From DASQDT01 sp036380435 (GTDB lineage Bacteria; Acidobacteriota; Blastocatellia; Pyrinomonadales; Pyrinomonadaceae): a DNA stretch of 6,104 bases. The translations under genes were made by a program, and so were the position numbers. This document shows positions 1 through 5,044 of this stretch, piece by piece. Under the pieces are notes generated by a model that searched no databases, was not told the origin of the DNA, and saw only the letters and a program-made list of their open reading frames with translations. The DNA lies in the NCBI GenBank assembly GCA_036380435.1, contig DASVES010000360.1, forward strand, positions 1 to 6,104. The letters run 5' to 3'. Numbering within the stretch: the first letter of the stretch is position 1; each line of letters starts with the position of its first letter.

Positions 1-396
1 TGCGACAACACGAAGTCCAATCTCGGCACGGTGCAGTTCAGGAGGAAGTACACCAACAACACGGGCGGCCCCATCACGCGCCTGCGTTTCCGCATCACCG
101 AGATCACGACGCTCAACAACCGCCTCGCCACCGAGGCCGACTACCGCGCGCTACACAACACCGGCAATATACTGGTGAGCACCAGCGGCGGGAACGTCAC
201 GGTCGAGAGTCTCCAGCTCGAACCGCCGTCCGACGCCGTGACCAACGGTGGCGCTCTCAACTCCACCCTCGCGGCCGGCACCATCACAACCATGACCCCG
301 CTCGCGAACGGGTCTCACATCAACGTCAACTTCCTGTTCGGCGTCCAACAGATAGGCGACTATCGCGTCTTCATCACCATCGAGGCGCTTCCGTAA
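1..396 (+). CDS. C-terminal end of a probable secreted beta-rich protein (5' partial)
   Basis: The reading frame is open from the first base, where it reads CDNTKSNLGTVQFRRKY, and ends at TAA 394-396. The true start therefore lies outside the window, and the GTG at 31 is only an internal codon. The visible 131 residues are rich in Thr, Asn, Ser and Gly with alternating hydrophobic residues, as in an extracellular beta-sandwich. Recognisable stretches are KYTNNTGGPITRLRFRI near the start and the closing FLFGVQQIGDYRVFITIEALP-type segment. From memory, this resembles a C-terminal domain repeated at the ends of large exported proteins of Acidobacteriota. No catalytic motif, membrane helix or sorting signal is visible. 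A strong terminator follows directly, so this is the last gene of its transcript. Function is unknown; a surface or adhesion role is only a guess. Confidence 0.8.
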   Translation, partial: CDNTKSNLGTVQFRRKYTNNTGGPITRLRFRITEITTLNNRLATEADYRALHNTGNILVSTSGGNVTVESLQLEPPSDAVTNGGALNSTLAAGTITTMTPLANGSHINVNFLFGVQQIGDYRVFITIEALP

Positions 397-491
397 AAAA
401 AAGGCCGCGGCGTCGCTAGCCGACGCGGCCGTCGCCGGAAGGCGCGCCGCACACCCCTCGCGAGGGTGAGCGGCGCGCCTTCCGCTTTTTT
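395..491. terminator. Double-hairpin intrinsic terminator, possibly bidirectional
   Basis: Two hairpins lie in tandem after the stop codon at 394-396. The distal one has a perfect 15-bp stem (436-450 pairing with 470-484) and a partly self-complementary loop containing the palindrome CCCTCGCGAGGG. It is followed by six T residues (486-491), a textbook rho-independent terminator for the + strand gene. The proximal one pairs 403-406 and 410-415 with 427-430 and 421-426, leaving a 3-base bulge and a 5-base loop. It is preceded by eight A residues (395-402), so on the - strand it would be a hairpin followed by eight U residues. The + strand function is very likely; the - strand function is inferred from symmetry, as no - strand gene lies close by. 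Confidence 0.85.
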
Positions 492-562
492 ACGAAGGAG
501 TTTCCACGCGGCTCGCACTTCGGGCCCGCGCGCGTCGAAGAAAGCCGCGCGATGTGAGGCCG

Positions 563-585
563 GTCGCGGCACGCGGAGCCGCGAC
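563..585. other. Short perfect hairpin upstream of the promoter
   Basis: GTCGCGGC (563-570) is the exact reverse complement of GCCGCGAC (578-585), with a 7-base spacer. It sits 11 bases upstream of the -35 box of the next gene, in the otherwise featureless stretch 492-596, where I see no gene. It could be a protein-binding dyad or an extra transcription barrier. It may also be chance in such GC-rich DNA. Confidence 0.35.
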
Positions 586-596
586 GGCGCGTCTGC

Positions 597-626
597 TTGA
601 CATGCCCCATCAGCCGACTGTTTAAT
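597..626 (+). promoter_or_regulatory. Sigma70-type promoter of the HMGL-like gene
   Basis: A perfect -35 hexamer TTGACA (597-602) is followed by an 18-base spacer and then TTTAAT (621-626), one mismatch from the -10 consensus. Transcription would begin near 633, leaving a leader of about 65 bases before GTG 699. The stretch is locally AT-rich in a high-GC window and lies downstream of the strong terminator, where a new promoter is expected. It overlaps the TTG that would be the first codon of the longest open frame, which argues against that start. Confidence 0.7.
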
Positions 627-680
627 CCAATTTCTCCTCGGAAAAACGCTGGAAGAAGACGACAAAGATTTCCTGCCGAC

Positions 681-689
681 AGGGAGGTG
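681..689 (+). promoter_or_regulatory. Shine-Dalgarno site that fixes the start at GTG 699
   Basis: AGGGAGGTG (681-689) is a strong match to the anti-Shine-Dalgarno sequence and lies 9 bases before the in-frame GTG at 699. No comparable purine-rich site precedes the TTG at 597. The in-frame GTG at 687 overlaps the site itself and is unusable with it. Confidence 0.75.
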
Positions 690-698
690 CCGCTAGAA

Positions 699-1913
699 GT
701 GCCCGCAAGTGAACTCATCTACGATTGGAACACGGTTGAGCCGCAGATGGCCGCGCCGGGGCGCCCCATCAGCTTCGACGACGAGACGCTGCGCGACGGT
801 CTGCAATCGCCCTCCGTCGCCGAGCCGCCCGTCGAGCAGAAGATCGAGCTGCTCCACCTGATGGACGCTCTCCAGATCGACACGGCCGACATCGGCCTGC
901 CGGGCGCGGGCGGCACGCACGCCGCCGGCGTCGAGCGTCTGGCGCGCGAGATCGTCGAGCAGAAATTACGGATTCGCCCGAACTGCGCCGCGCGCACCCA
1001 TCAGAACGACATCCGACCCATCGCCGAAATCTCGCAGCGCGCCGGAATCGCCATCGAAGCCTGCACCTTCATCGGCTCCTCGCCCATCCGCTTCTACGCC
1101 GAGGAGTGGACGCTCGACAAGCTCCTGCGGCTCACGGAGGACGCCGTCACCTTCGCCGTCTCCGAGGGGCTGCCCGTGATGTTCGTCACCGAGGACACGA
1201 CGCGCGCCGACCCGGAGACCGTGCGCGCCCTCTACACGGCGGCCATCCGCGCGGGCGCGCGCGCCGTCTGCGTCTGCGACACCGTCGGCCACGCCACGCC
1301 CGACGGGGCGCGCTCGGTCGTCCGCTTCGTCAAGCGAATCATCGAAGACGAGGGCGGCGGAGTCCGCCTCGACTGGCACGGCCATCAGGATCGGGGCTTG
1401 GGCGTCATCAACTCGATTGCGGCGATTGAGGGCGGGGCCGATCAGGTTCACGGCTCGGCGCTCGGCGTCGGCGAGCGCGTGGGCAACACGCCGATGGATC
1501 AATTGCTCGTCAACCTGAAGCTGATGGGCTGGATCACGAACGATCTGTCGCGCCTGCGCGAATACTGCGACAAGGCCGCGGAGGCGTGCCAGTGGTCGAT
1601 ACCCGTCAACTACCCGGTCTTCGGCCGCGACGCCTTTCGCACCGCCACGGGCGTCCACGCCGCGGCCGTCATCAAATCCTTCCGCAAGGGCGACGACGAG
1701 CTGGCCGACCTCATCTACTCGGGCGTCCCCGCCGGTCTCTTCGGGATGCGGCAGACCATCGAGATCGGGCCGATGAGCGGCAAGTCCAACGTCATCTACT
1801 GGCTCGAATCGCGCGGCCTCGACCCCGCCGACGAGCGCGTCCAACGCATCTTCGACCACGCCAAGAGCGCGCACGGCGTGCTCAGCGAAGACGAAGTGAT
1901 GGGGCTGGTGTGA
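699..1913 (+). CDS. LeuA/HMGL-like DRE-TIM metalloenzyme (2-isopropylmalate synthase-like)
   Basis: From GTG 699 this encodes 404 residues; the frame is open back to TTG 597, but that codon lies in the promoter. The protein is a DRE-TIM barrel enzyme of the HMGL-like family, which condenses acetyl-CoA with a 2-oxoacid or does the reverse cleavage using a divalent metal. Visible signatures are DETLRDGLQSP (from residue 28; Arg32 and metal ligand Asp33), TEDTTR (164-169), DWHGHQDRG with metal ligands His227 and His229, and GVGERVGN ending at Asn263. A segment GPMSGKSNVIYWL (357-369) resembles the linker subdomain of isopropylmalate synthases. The protein ends soon after, so the roughly 130-residue leucine-sensing LeuA domain is absent. 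Related bacterial proteins are commonly labelled 2-isopropylmalate synthase. Citramalate or homocitrate synthase or a lyase are alternatives, so I withhold a symbol. Family assignment is firm; substrate is not. Confidence 0.88.
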   Translation: MPASELIYDWNTVEPQMAAPGRPISFDDETLRDGLQSPSVAEPPVEQKIELLHLMDALQIDTADIGLPGAGGTHAAGVERLAREIVEQKLRIRPNCAARTHQNDIRPIAEISQRAGIAIEACTFIGSSPIRFYAEEWTLDKLLRLTEDAVTFAVSEGLPVMFVTEDTTRADPETVRALYTAAIRAGARAVCVCDTVGHATPDGARSVVRFVKRIIEDEGGGVRLDWHGHQDRGLGVINSIAAIEGGADQVHGSALGVGERVGNTPMDQLLVNLKLMGWITNDLSRLREYCDKAAEACQWSIPVNYPVFGRDAFRTATGVHAAAVIKSFRKGDDELADLIYSGVPAGLFGMRQTIEIGPMSGKSNVIYWLESRGLDPADERVQRIFDHAKSAHGVLSEDEVMGLV

Positions 1914-1917
1914 AGAG

Positions 1918-2045
1918 AGCTGTCAGCTATTAGCAATTAGCTGTTAGCTCAAGACAGGAGCATCAGCGGCGTCGCCGACGGTTATCGAAACTCTATCGTC
2001 CGCTCTAAATTCTGGCTAACGGCTGAAAGCTAACAGCTAACAGCT
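1918..2045. repeat. Imperfect inverted repeat made of degenerate 7-base units
   Basis: The left arm (1918-1949) and the reverse complement of the right arm (2014-2045) match at 25 of 32 positions, enclosing 64 bases. Each arm is itself a run of heptads. Left: AGCTGTC, AGCTATT, AGCAATT, AGCTGTT, AGCT. Right, reverse strand: AGCTGTT, AGCTGTT, AGCTTTC, AGCCGTT, AGCC. The composition is much richer in A and T than the genes around it. The element fills nearly the whole gap between the HMGL-like and RidA genes, ending 7 bases before the RidA ATG. It looks like a dispersed intergenic palindrome or a small non-autonomous element. Transcribed, it would fold into a long hairpin followed by TTCCTTTT, which might attenuate readthrough into the RidA gene. 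Confidence 0.7.
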
Positions 2046-2052
2046 TCCTTTT

Positions 2053-2451
2053 ATGCGAAAAAACATTTCGAGCGGGACGCGTTGGGAGCCGTTGGTCGGC
2101 TACTCGCGCGCGGTGCGCGTCGGCGACGTGGTGCATGTGTCGGGGACGACGGCGACGGATGCTGACGGAAACATCGTCGGCGCCGGGGACGCCTACGCGC
2201 AGGCCGTTCAGACCCTGCGTAACATCGAGCGGGCGCTCACGGCCGCCGGCGCTTCGCTGCGCGATGTGGTGCGGACGCGGATGTACGTCCGCGACATCGA
2301 GCGCGACTGGGAATCGGTCGGGCGCGCACACGGCGAGTTCTTCGGCGACGTGCGGCCCGCCACCAGCATGGTCGAGGTGAGCCGCCTCATCGACCCCGAG
2401 ATGCTCGTCGAGATCGAGGCCGACGCGCATGTTAACGCGGCCGACTCGTAA
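2053..2451 (+). CDS. RidA/YjgF/UK114-family protein
   Basis: A 132-residue protein of the typical length for this family of small trimeric proteins. Active RidA members hydrolyse reactive enamines and imines made by PLP enzymes. Family features in order are the N-terminal GYSRAVRVGDVVHVSGTTAT strand pair, DAYAQAVQTLRNIERAL helix, DVVRTRMYVRDI, and the closing RPATSMVEVSRLIDP with VEIEADA. Aligned by eye, PARSCVEV of E. coli RidA corresponds to PATSMVEV here, so catalytic Arg105 becomes Thr104. Known Rid subfamilies without this arginine generally lack the classical deaminase activity. The ATG at 2053 gives a natural family N-terminus but has no Shine-Dalgarno site; the preceding bases are CTTCCTTTT. 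It lies downstream of the HMGL-like gene on the same strand, separated by the inverted repeat, and may be read from the same promoter. Family certain; activity uncertain. Confidence 0.9.
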   Translation: MRKNISSGTRWEPLVGYSRAVRVGDVVHVSGTTATDADGNIVGAGDAYAQAVQTLRNIERALTAAGASLRDVVRTRMYVRDIERDWESVGRAHGEFFGDVRPATSMVEVSRLIDPEMLVEIEADAHVNAADS

Positions 2452-2489
2452 GCGCGCGCCGGCCCGGCCGACATCTGAGCGCGCGCCGG
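2451..2489 (+). repeat. 12-bp direct repeat after the RidA gene
   Basis: AGCGCGCGCCGG occurs at 2451-2462 and again at 2478-2489, a period of 27 bases. Between them lies a small palindrome, CGGCCCGGCCG (2460-2470). All of this is nearly pure G and C, so it may be chance. There is no T-run to make it a clear terminator. The remaining gap to 2544 shows no gene. Confidence 0.35.
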
Positions 2490-2544
2490 AGCGCGAGCGC
2501 GCGAGTCCATTGAAGTTGCCGCCGCCCGCCCGCTCTTAACTCCT

Positions 2545-3780
2545 ATGAACACTTCCGCCGCCGCAGTCTCCGCCGAGCGAGTCGTCTCTGATCTCGTCGC
2601 CGACGCGCGCGTCCGGCGAGCCTTCCGCCTCTTCGAGAAGTGCGCGGCCGAGATCGACGCCGAGCACGTCCGGATCTGCGAAGTGCCCGCCCCGCCGTTC
2701 GGCGAGGAGGAGCGCGCGAAGTTTCTCGCGGAGAAATTCCGCAACAGCGGCCTCGCCGACGCCGGCCTCGACGAAGAGGGCAACTGCGTCGCCCTGCGCG
2801 CGGGAAAAAGTTTGCGCCCGCTGCTCATCGTGAGCGCGCACCTCGACACGGTCTTCCCGGCCGGCACCGACCTCACCGTCCGTCGCGACGGCGCGAAGAT
2901 GCGCGCACCGGGCGTCGGCGACGACGGCTGCGGACTCGTCGCCCTCGTCGCCCTCCTGCGCGCGCTCGAAGATTGTTCGATAGAAACCGAGGGGTCGCTT
3001 TTGTTCGTCGGGACGGTCGGCGAGGAGGGCGAGGGGAACCTGCGCGGCGTGCGCCATCTGCTGACGGCGGGCGAGTGGGCGGGGCAGGTCGATGCCTTTT
3101 TGAGTCTGGACGGCCCCGGCGTCGAGCGCATCACGAACGCGGCCGTTGGCTCGCGCCGCCATCGCGTCCTGATGCGCGGCACGGGCGGACACTCCTGGGG
3201 CGACTTCGGCGCGGCCAACCCCGTCCACGCGCTGGGCCGCGCCGTCGCGCGCCTCGCGGCCTACCCCGCCCCGCCCAGCCCGCGCACGACCTTCAACGTC
3301 GGGCGCGTGCGCGGCGGCGAGGGCGTCAACGTCATCCCGCGCGAGGCCGAGATGGACGTTGACCTGCGCTCGGAGTCGGCCGACGAGCTGGCGCGTCTCG
3401 ACGCCTTCTTCCGCCGCGCCGCGCGCGAGGCGGCCGACGAGGAGAACGCCGCGCGTCGGCCCGGCACGCCGCCGCTCGAACTCGAAGTGAAACTCATCGG
3501 CGACCGACCCGGCGGCGTCACGCCGCCCACGTCTCCGCTCGTCCGTCTCGCCGAGGAAGCGACACGCGCCGTCGGCTCGCGCCCGCAACTCGACTGCTCC
3601 TCCACCGACTCCAACCTCCCCATCTCGCTCGGCGTCCCCGCCCTCACACTCGGCAGCGGCGGCGCCTCCGGCAACTCACACACGCACGAAGAGTGGTACG
3701 ACCCGCGCGGCCGCGACCTCGGCCTCAAGCGCGCCCTCCTCGTCATCCTCGGCACAATCGGTCTGGCCGGCGACGCCTGA
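2545..3780 (+). CDS. M20-family zinc metallopeptidase (PepT-like)
   Basis: A 411-residue cytosolic-type protein without signal peptide or membrane helix, of normal length for the M20 di-zinc peptidases, which cleave small peptides or acylated amino acids. The motifs are complete and in order. SAHLDTV carries metal ligand His99 and Asp101. GVGDDGCG carries the bridging aspartate, probably Asp126. GTVGEEGEG has the catalytic glutamate pair Glu160-Glu161, and LDGPG has Asp189. The closing NSHTHEEWYDP has the last ligand, most likely His379. The segment RGTGGHSWGDFG near 211-222 marks the inserted dimerisation domain, with His216. The overall pattern is closest to tripeptide aminopeptidase PepT and related M20 hydrolases, but the substrate cannot be read from the sequence. 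The ATG at 2545 lacks a Shine-Dalgarno site (TTAACTCCT precedes it). It is the last + strand gene before a convergent junction; co-transcription with the RidA gene 93 bases upstream is possible. Confidence 0.9.
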   Translation: MNTSAAAVSAERVVSDLVADARVRRAFRLFEKCAAEIDAEHVRICEVPAPPFGEEERAKFLAEKFRNSGLADAGLDEEGNCVALRAGKSLRPLLIVSAHLDTVFPAGTDLTVRRDGAKMRAPGVGDDGCGLVALVALLRALEDCSIETEGSLLFVGTVGEEGEGNLRGVRHLLTAGEWAGQVDAFLSLDGPGVERITNAAVGSRRHRVLMRGTGGHSWGDFGAANPVHALGRAVARLAAYPAPPSPRTTFNVGRVRGGEGVNVIPREAEMDVDLRSESADELARLDAFFRRAAREAADEENAARRPGTPPLELEVKLIGDRPGGVTPPTSPLVRLAEEATRAVGSRPQLDCSSTDSNLPISLGVPALTLGSGGASGNSHTHEEWYDPRGRDLGLKRALLVILGTIGLAGDA

Positions 3781-3813
3781 CAAAACTGCTGGTCGGAGGA
3801 GTCTGTCTAAAAC

Positions 3814-3852
3814 ACGTGGGCGGCGGCCTTGTCCACAGGCCGCCGCCCACGT
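3814..3852. terminator. 16-bp perfect hairpin, probable terminator of the - strand operon
   Basis: Bases 3814-3829 pair perfectly with 3837-3852 around a 7-base loop. Read on the - strand the stem is followed one base later by four T residues (complement of 3809-3812), giving a plausible intrinsic terminator for the DUF4388 gene that ends at 3942. On the + strand only TTCCC follows, so termination of the peptidase transcript there would be weak. Its position between converging genes fits a terminator role. Confidence 0.65.
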
Positions 3853-3872
3853 TCCCATGTCGTGCGGACGCA

Positions 3873-3904
3873 GAAGCGGCGGCAAATACAATTGCCGCCG
3901 CTTC
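3873..3904. terminator. 13-bp perfect hairpin in the convergent gap
   Basis: GAAGCGGCGGCAA (3873-3885) pairs perfectly with 3892-3904 around a 6-base loop. On the + strand it is followed by CCTTTCGGGGTTT, a poor T-tract, so it may act as a weak or factor-assisted terminator for the M20 peptidase gene. It may also protect the 3' end of the - strand mRNA. It is the partner of the hairpin at 3814-3852; both stems contain the core GGCGGC. Confidence 0.5.
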
Positions 3905-3941
3905 CCTTTCGGGGTTTAGACTAAAGTACGGGGCCGACCGC

Positions 3942-4988
3942 TCAGTTGACCGGGATGGTGACCACGGTCGAGCCGGCCTTGCCCGCGGGGAAGCGCTTGC
4001 CGCGCGCGACGCGGACGGCCGTCCCGCCGAAGGCTTCGGCGCCGGGACTCGCGCCCGCCACCGACGCGGCCGTGACGCGGCCCGCCTCGTCATATGTAAT
4101 CTGGACGCGCACGGACTTCGGCCCCGCCGGAGCCGCGGCGGGCGTGGAGGAGTTGGCGTTCGCTCCCGCCGCCGCCTCGGTCTTGCGTGCGGTCTCGTCG
4201 GCCCTGCGCTCACGCTCGCGCTGTTCGCGGAGCCTCTGCTCACGCTCGCGCTGCTCGCGCTGCGCGGCGAGCGCGGCGTCGTCGGCGCTGGCACTCACTT
4301 CGAGGGCGGGCGCGACGGCTTCAGGAGCTGCGGGGTTCGCCGTCGCGTCGCCGGTCGGCGCGCCGGCAGCCGTCTCCGGCGGCGTCGCGTCCTTCGAGGT
4401 CGCGCTGGCCGCCGTCTTAGAAGAGCCGCGCAGGAAGGGTATCGCACCGATGACGACGGCCAGCACGATGCATCCGGCCGCACCCGCCATCATCAACTTC
4501 TTACGACTGCCGCCATCGGCGCCCGCGTTCTCCACCATCATCGAGAGCGGCGTGGACTCGGCCGTCTGGCCCTCGGACTTGTGTGTGGCCGCGCCCAGGC
4601 GATCCACCTGATCCATGAAGAGCGCCATGTCGGACTCCGAAGGCGACCAGCCGCCGAAGGCGTCCGATTCGCTCGGCGACAGCCCCTCGTCGAGCCGGCG
4701 CAGGCCCTCTAAGACGACCTGCGTCCACGACTCGCTGATCGTGCGGCGCGTGGGCGGCACCTCGGGGCTGAAGTCGAACGCGGCGTTGGGCATGGTGAGT
4801 GCGAAGTAGACGGCCTCGGCCCCGCTCAACTGCCCGACCTTCGCATCTACCAGCTCGCCCTCCTTGATGAAGAAGACGCCGTGGCCGCGGTGGTAATCGA
4901 CCTTCAGACGGCCGGTCTTGCGCTGGTTGCAGAAGAACTCGATCAGTTCCGCCAGCGACATGTCGCTGAGTTGTCCGGTCAGTGCCAT
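3942..4988 (-). CDS. DUF4388 protein with one membrane helix, charged helix and TonB-C-like tail
   Basis: A 348-residue protein with a modular build. Residues 1-100 (MALTGQLSDMSLAELIEFF, TGRLKVDY, GVFFIKEGELVDA) form a DUF4388 domain, also known from the N-terminus of PatA-type regulators. SPSESD occurs twice in the linker (104-109 and 115-120). SRKK (161-164) is followed by a hydrophobic helix at about 165-186; the positive-inside rule places DUF4388 in the cytoplasm and the rest in the periplasm. Then come an Ala/Pro/Thr linker, an Arg/Glu/Gln-rich helix (243-270) likely to be a coiled coil or extended rod, and a C-terminal region (292-348; VRVQITYDEAGRVTAASV, GKRFPAGKAG, VVTIPV) resembling a shortened TonB-C or AgmX/PglI-type domain. 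GAGGAG lies 9 bases before the ATG. It follows the TonB-domain gene by 56 bases with no visible promoter between, so they are probably co-transcribed. The biological role is unknown; signal or force transfer across the envelope is an inference. Confidence 0.85.
   Translation of the reverse strand: MALTGQLSDMSLAELIEFFCNQRKTGRLKVDYHRGHGVFFIKEGELVDAKVGQLSGAEAVYFALTMPNAAFDFSPEVPPTRRTISESWTQVVLEGLRRLDEGLSPSESDAFGGWSPSESDMALFMDQVDRLGAATHKSEGQTAESTPLSMMVENAGADGGSRKKLMMAGAAGCIVLAVVIGAIPFLRGSSKTAASATSKDATPPETAAGAPTGDATANPAAPEAVAPALEVSASADDAALAAQREQREREQRLREQRERERRADETARKTEAAAGANANSSTPAAAPAGPKSVRVQITYDEAGRVTAASVAGASPGAEAFGGTAVRVARGKRFPAGKAGSTVVTIPVN
4208..4259 (-). repeat. 30-bp tandem repeat inside the DUF4388 gene
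   Basis: GCTCACGCTCGCGCTG followed by TTCGCG (4208-4229) recurs with one change at 4238-4259, a period of 30 bases. It encodes a 10-residue repeat in the charged helix (EQREREQRLR then EQRERERRAD), so the helix probably grew by tandem duplication. Its length may vary between strains. Confidence 0.75.
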
Positions 4989-4997
4989 CGTCAGTTA

Positions 4998-5003
4998 CTC
5001 CTC
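4998..5003 (-). promoter_or_regulatory. Shine-Dalgarno site of the DUF4388 gene
   Basis: On the - strand GAGGAG lies 9 bases before the ATG at 4988-4986 (AAGAGGAGTAACTGACG then ATG). This supports that start, which also gives the family's usual N-terminus. The rest of the 56-base gap has no recognisable promoter. Confidence 0.8.
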
Positions 5004-5044
5004 TTGAGTGTCGGGGCCGCGAGTGTTGGTTGTTGTGCGTGCCG

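Noticed and set aside
494..500. AAGGAG just after the terminator, looking like a ribosome binding site
   Set aside because: No start codon at suitable spacing opens a reading frame with coding character before the promoter at 597.
597..698. N-terminal extension of the HMGL-like protein beginning at TTG 597
   Set aside because: It overlaps a TTGACA/TTTAAT promoter, has no ribosome binding site, and its residues do not look like the family; GTG 699 has a good Shine-Dalgarno site.
360..718. Two overlapping - strand open frames of about 100 residues
   Set aside because: They run through the terminator hairpins and promoter, are Arg/Ala-rich as expected of GC-rich noncoding frames, and match no family I recognise.
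966..1874. Long - strand open frame of 302 residues opposite the HMGL-like gene
   Set aside because: It is the antisense shadow of a strongly conserved enzyme gene; its composition (Asp, Gly, Val, Ala, Arg) is typical of such shadows.
2510..2544. Possible promoter TTGAAG...TCTTAA ahead of the M20 gene
   Set aside because: The -35 matches at only four positions and the -10 is poor; the placement would also require a leaderless transcript.
2208..3588. Long - strand open frames opposite the RidA and M20 genes
   Set aside because: Both are antisense to genes with complete catalytic motifs; the frames span the intergenic gap and show no domain.
3693..4712. Overlapping + strand open frames of up to 339 residues opposite the DUF4388 gene
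   Set aside because: They cross the convergent hairpins and are Arg/Ala-rich; the - strand frame has recognisable domains, a membrane helix and a Shine-Dalgarno site.
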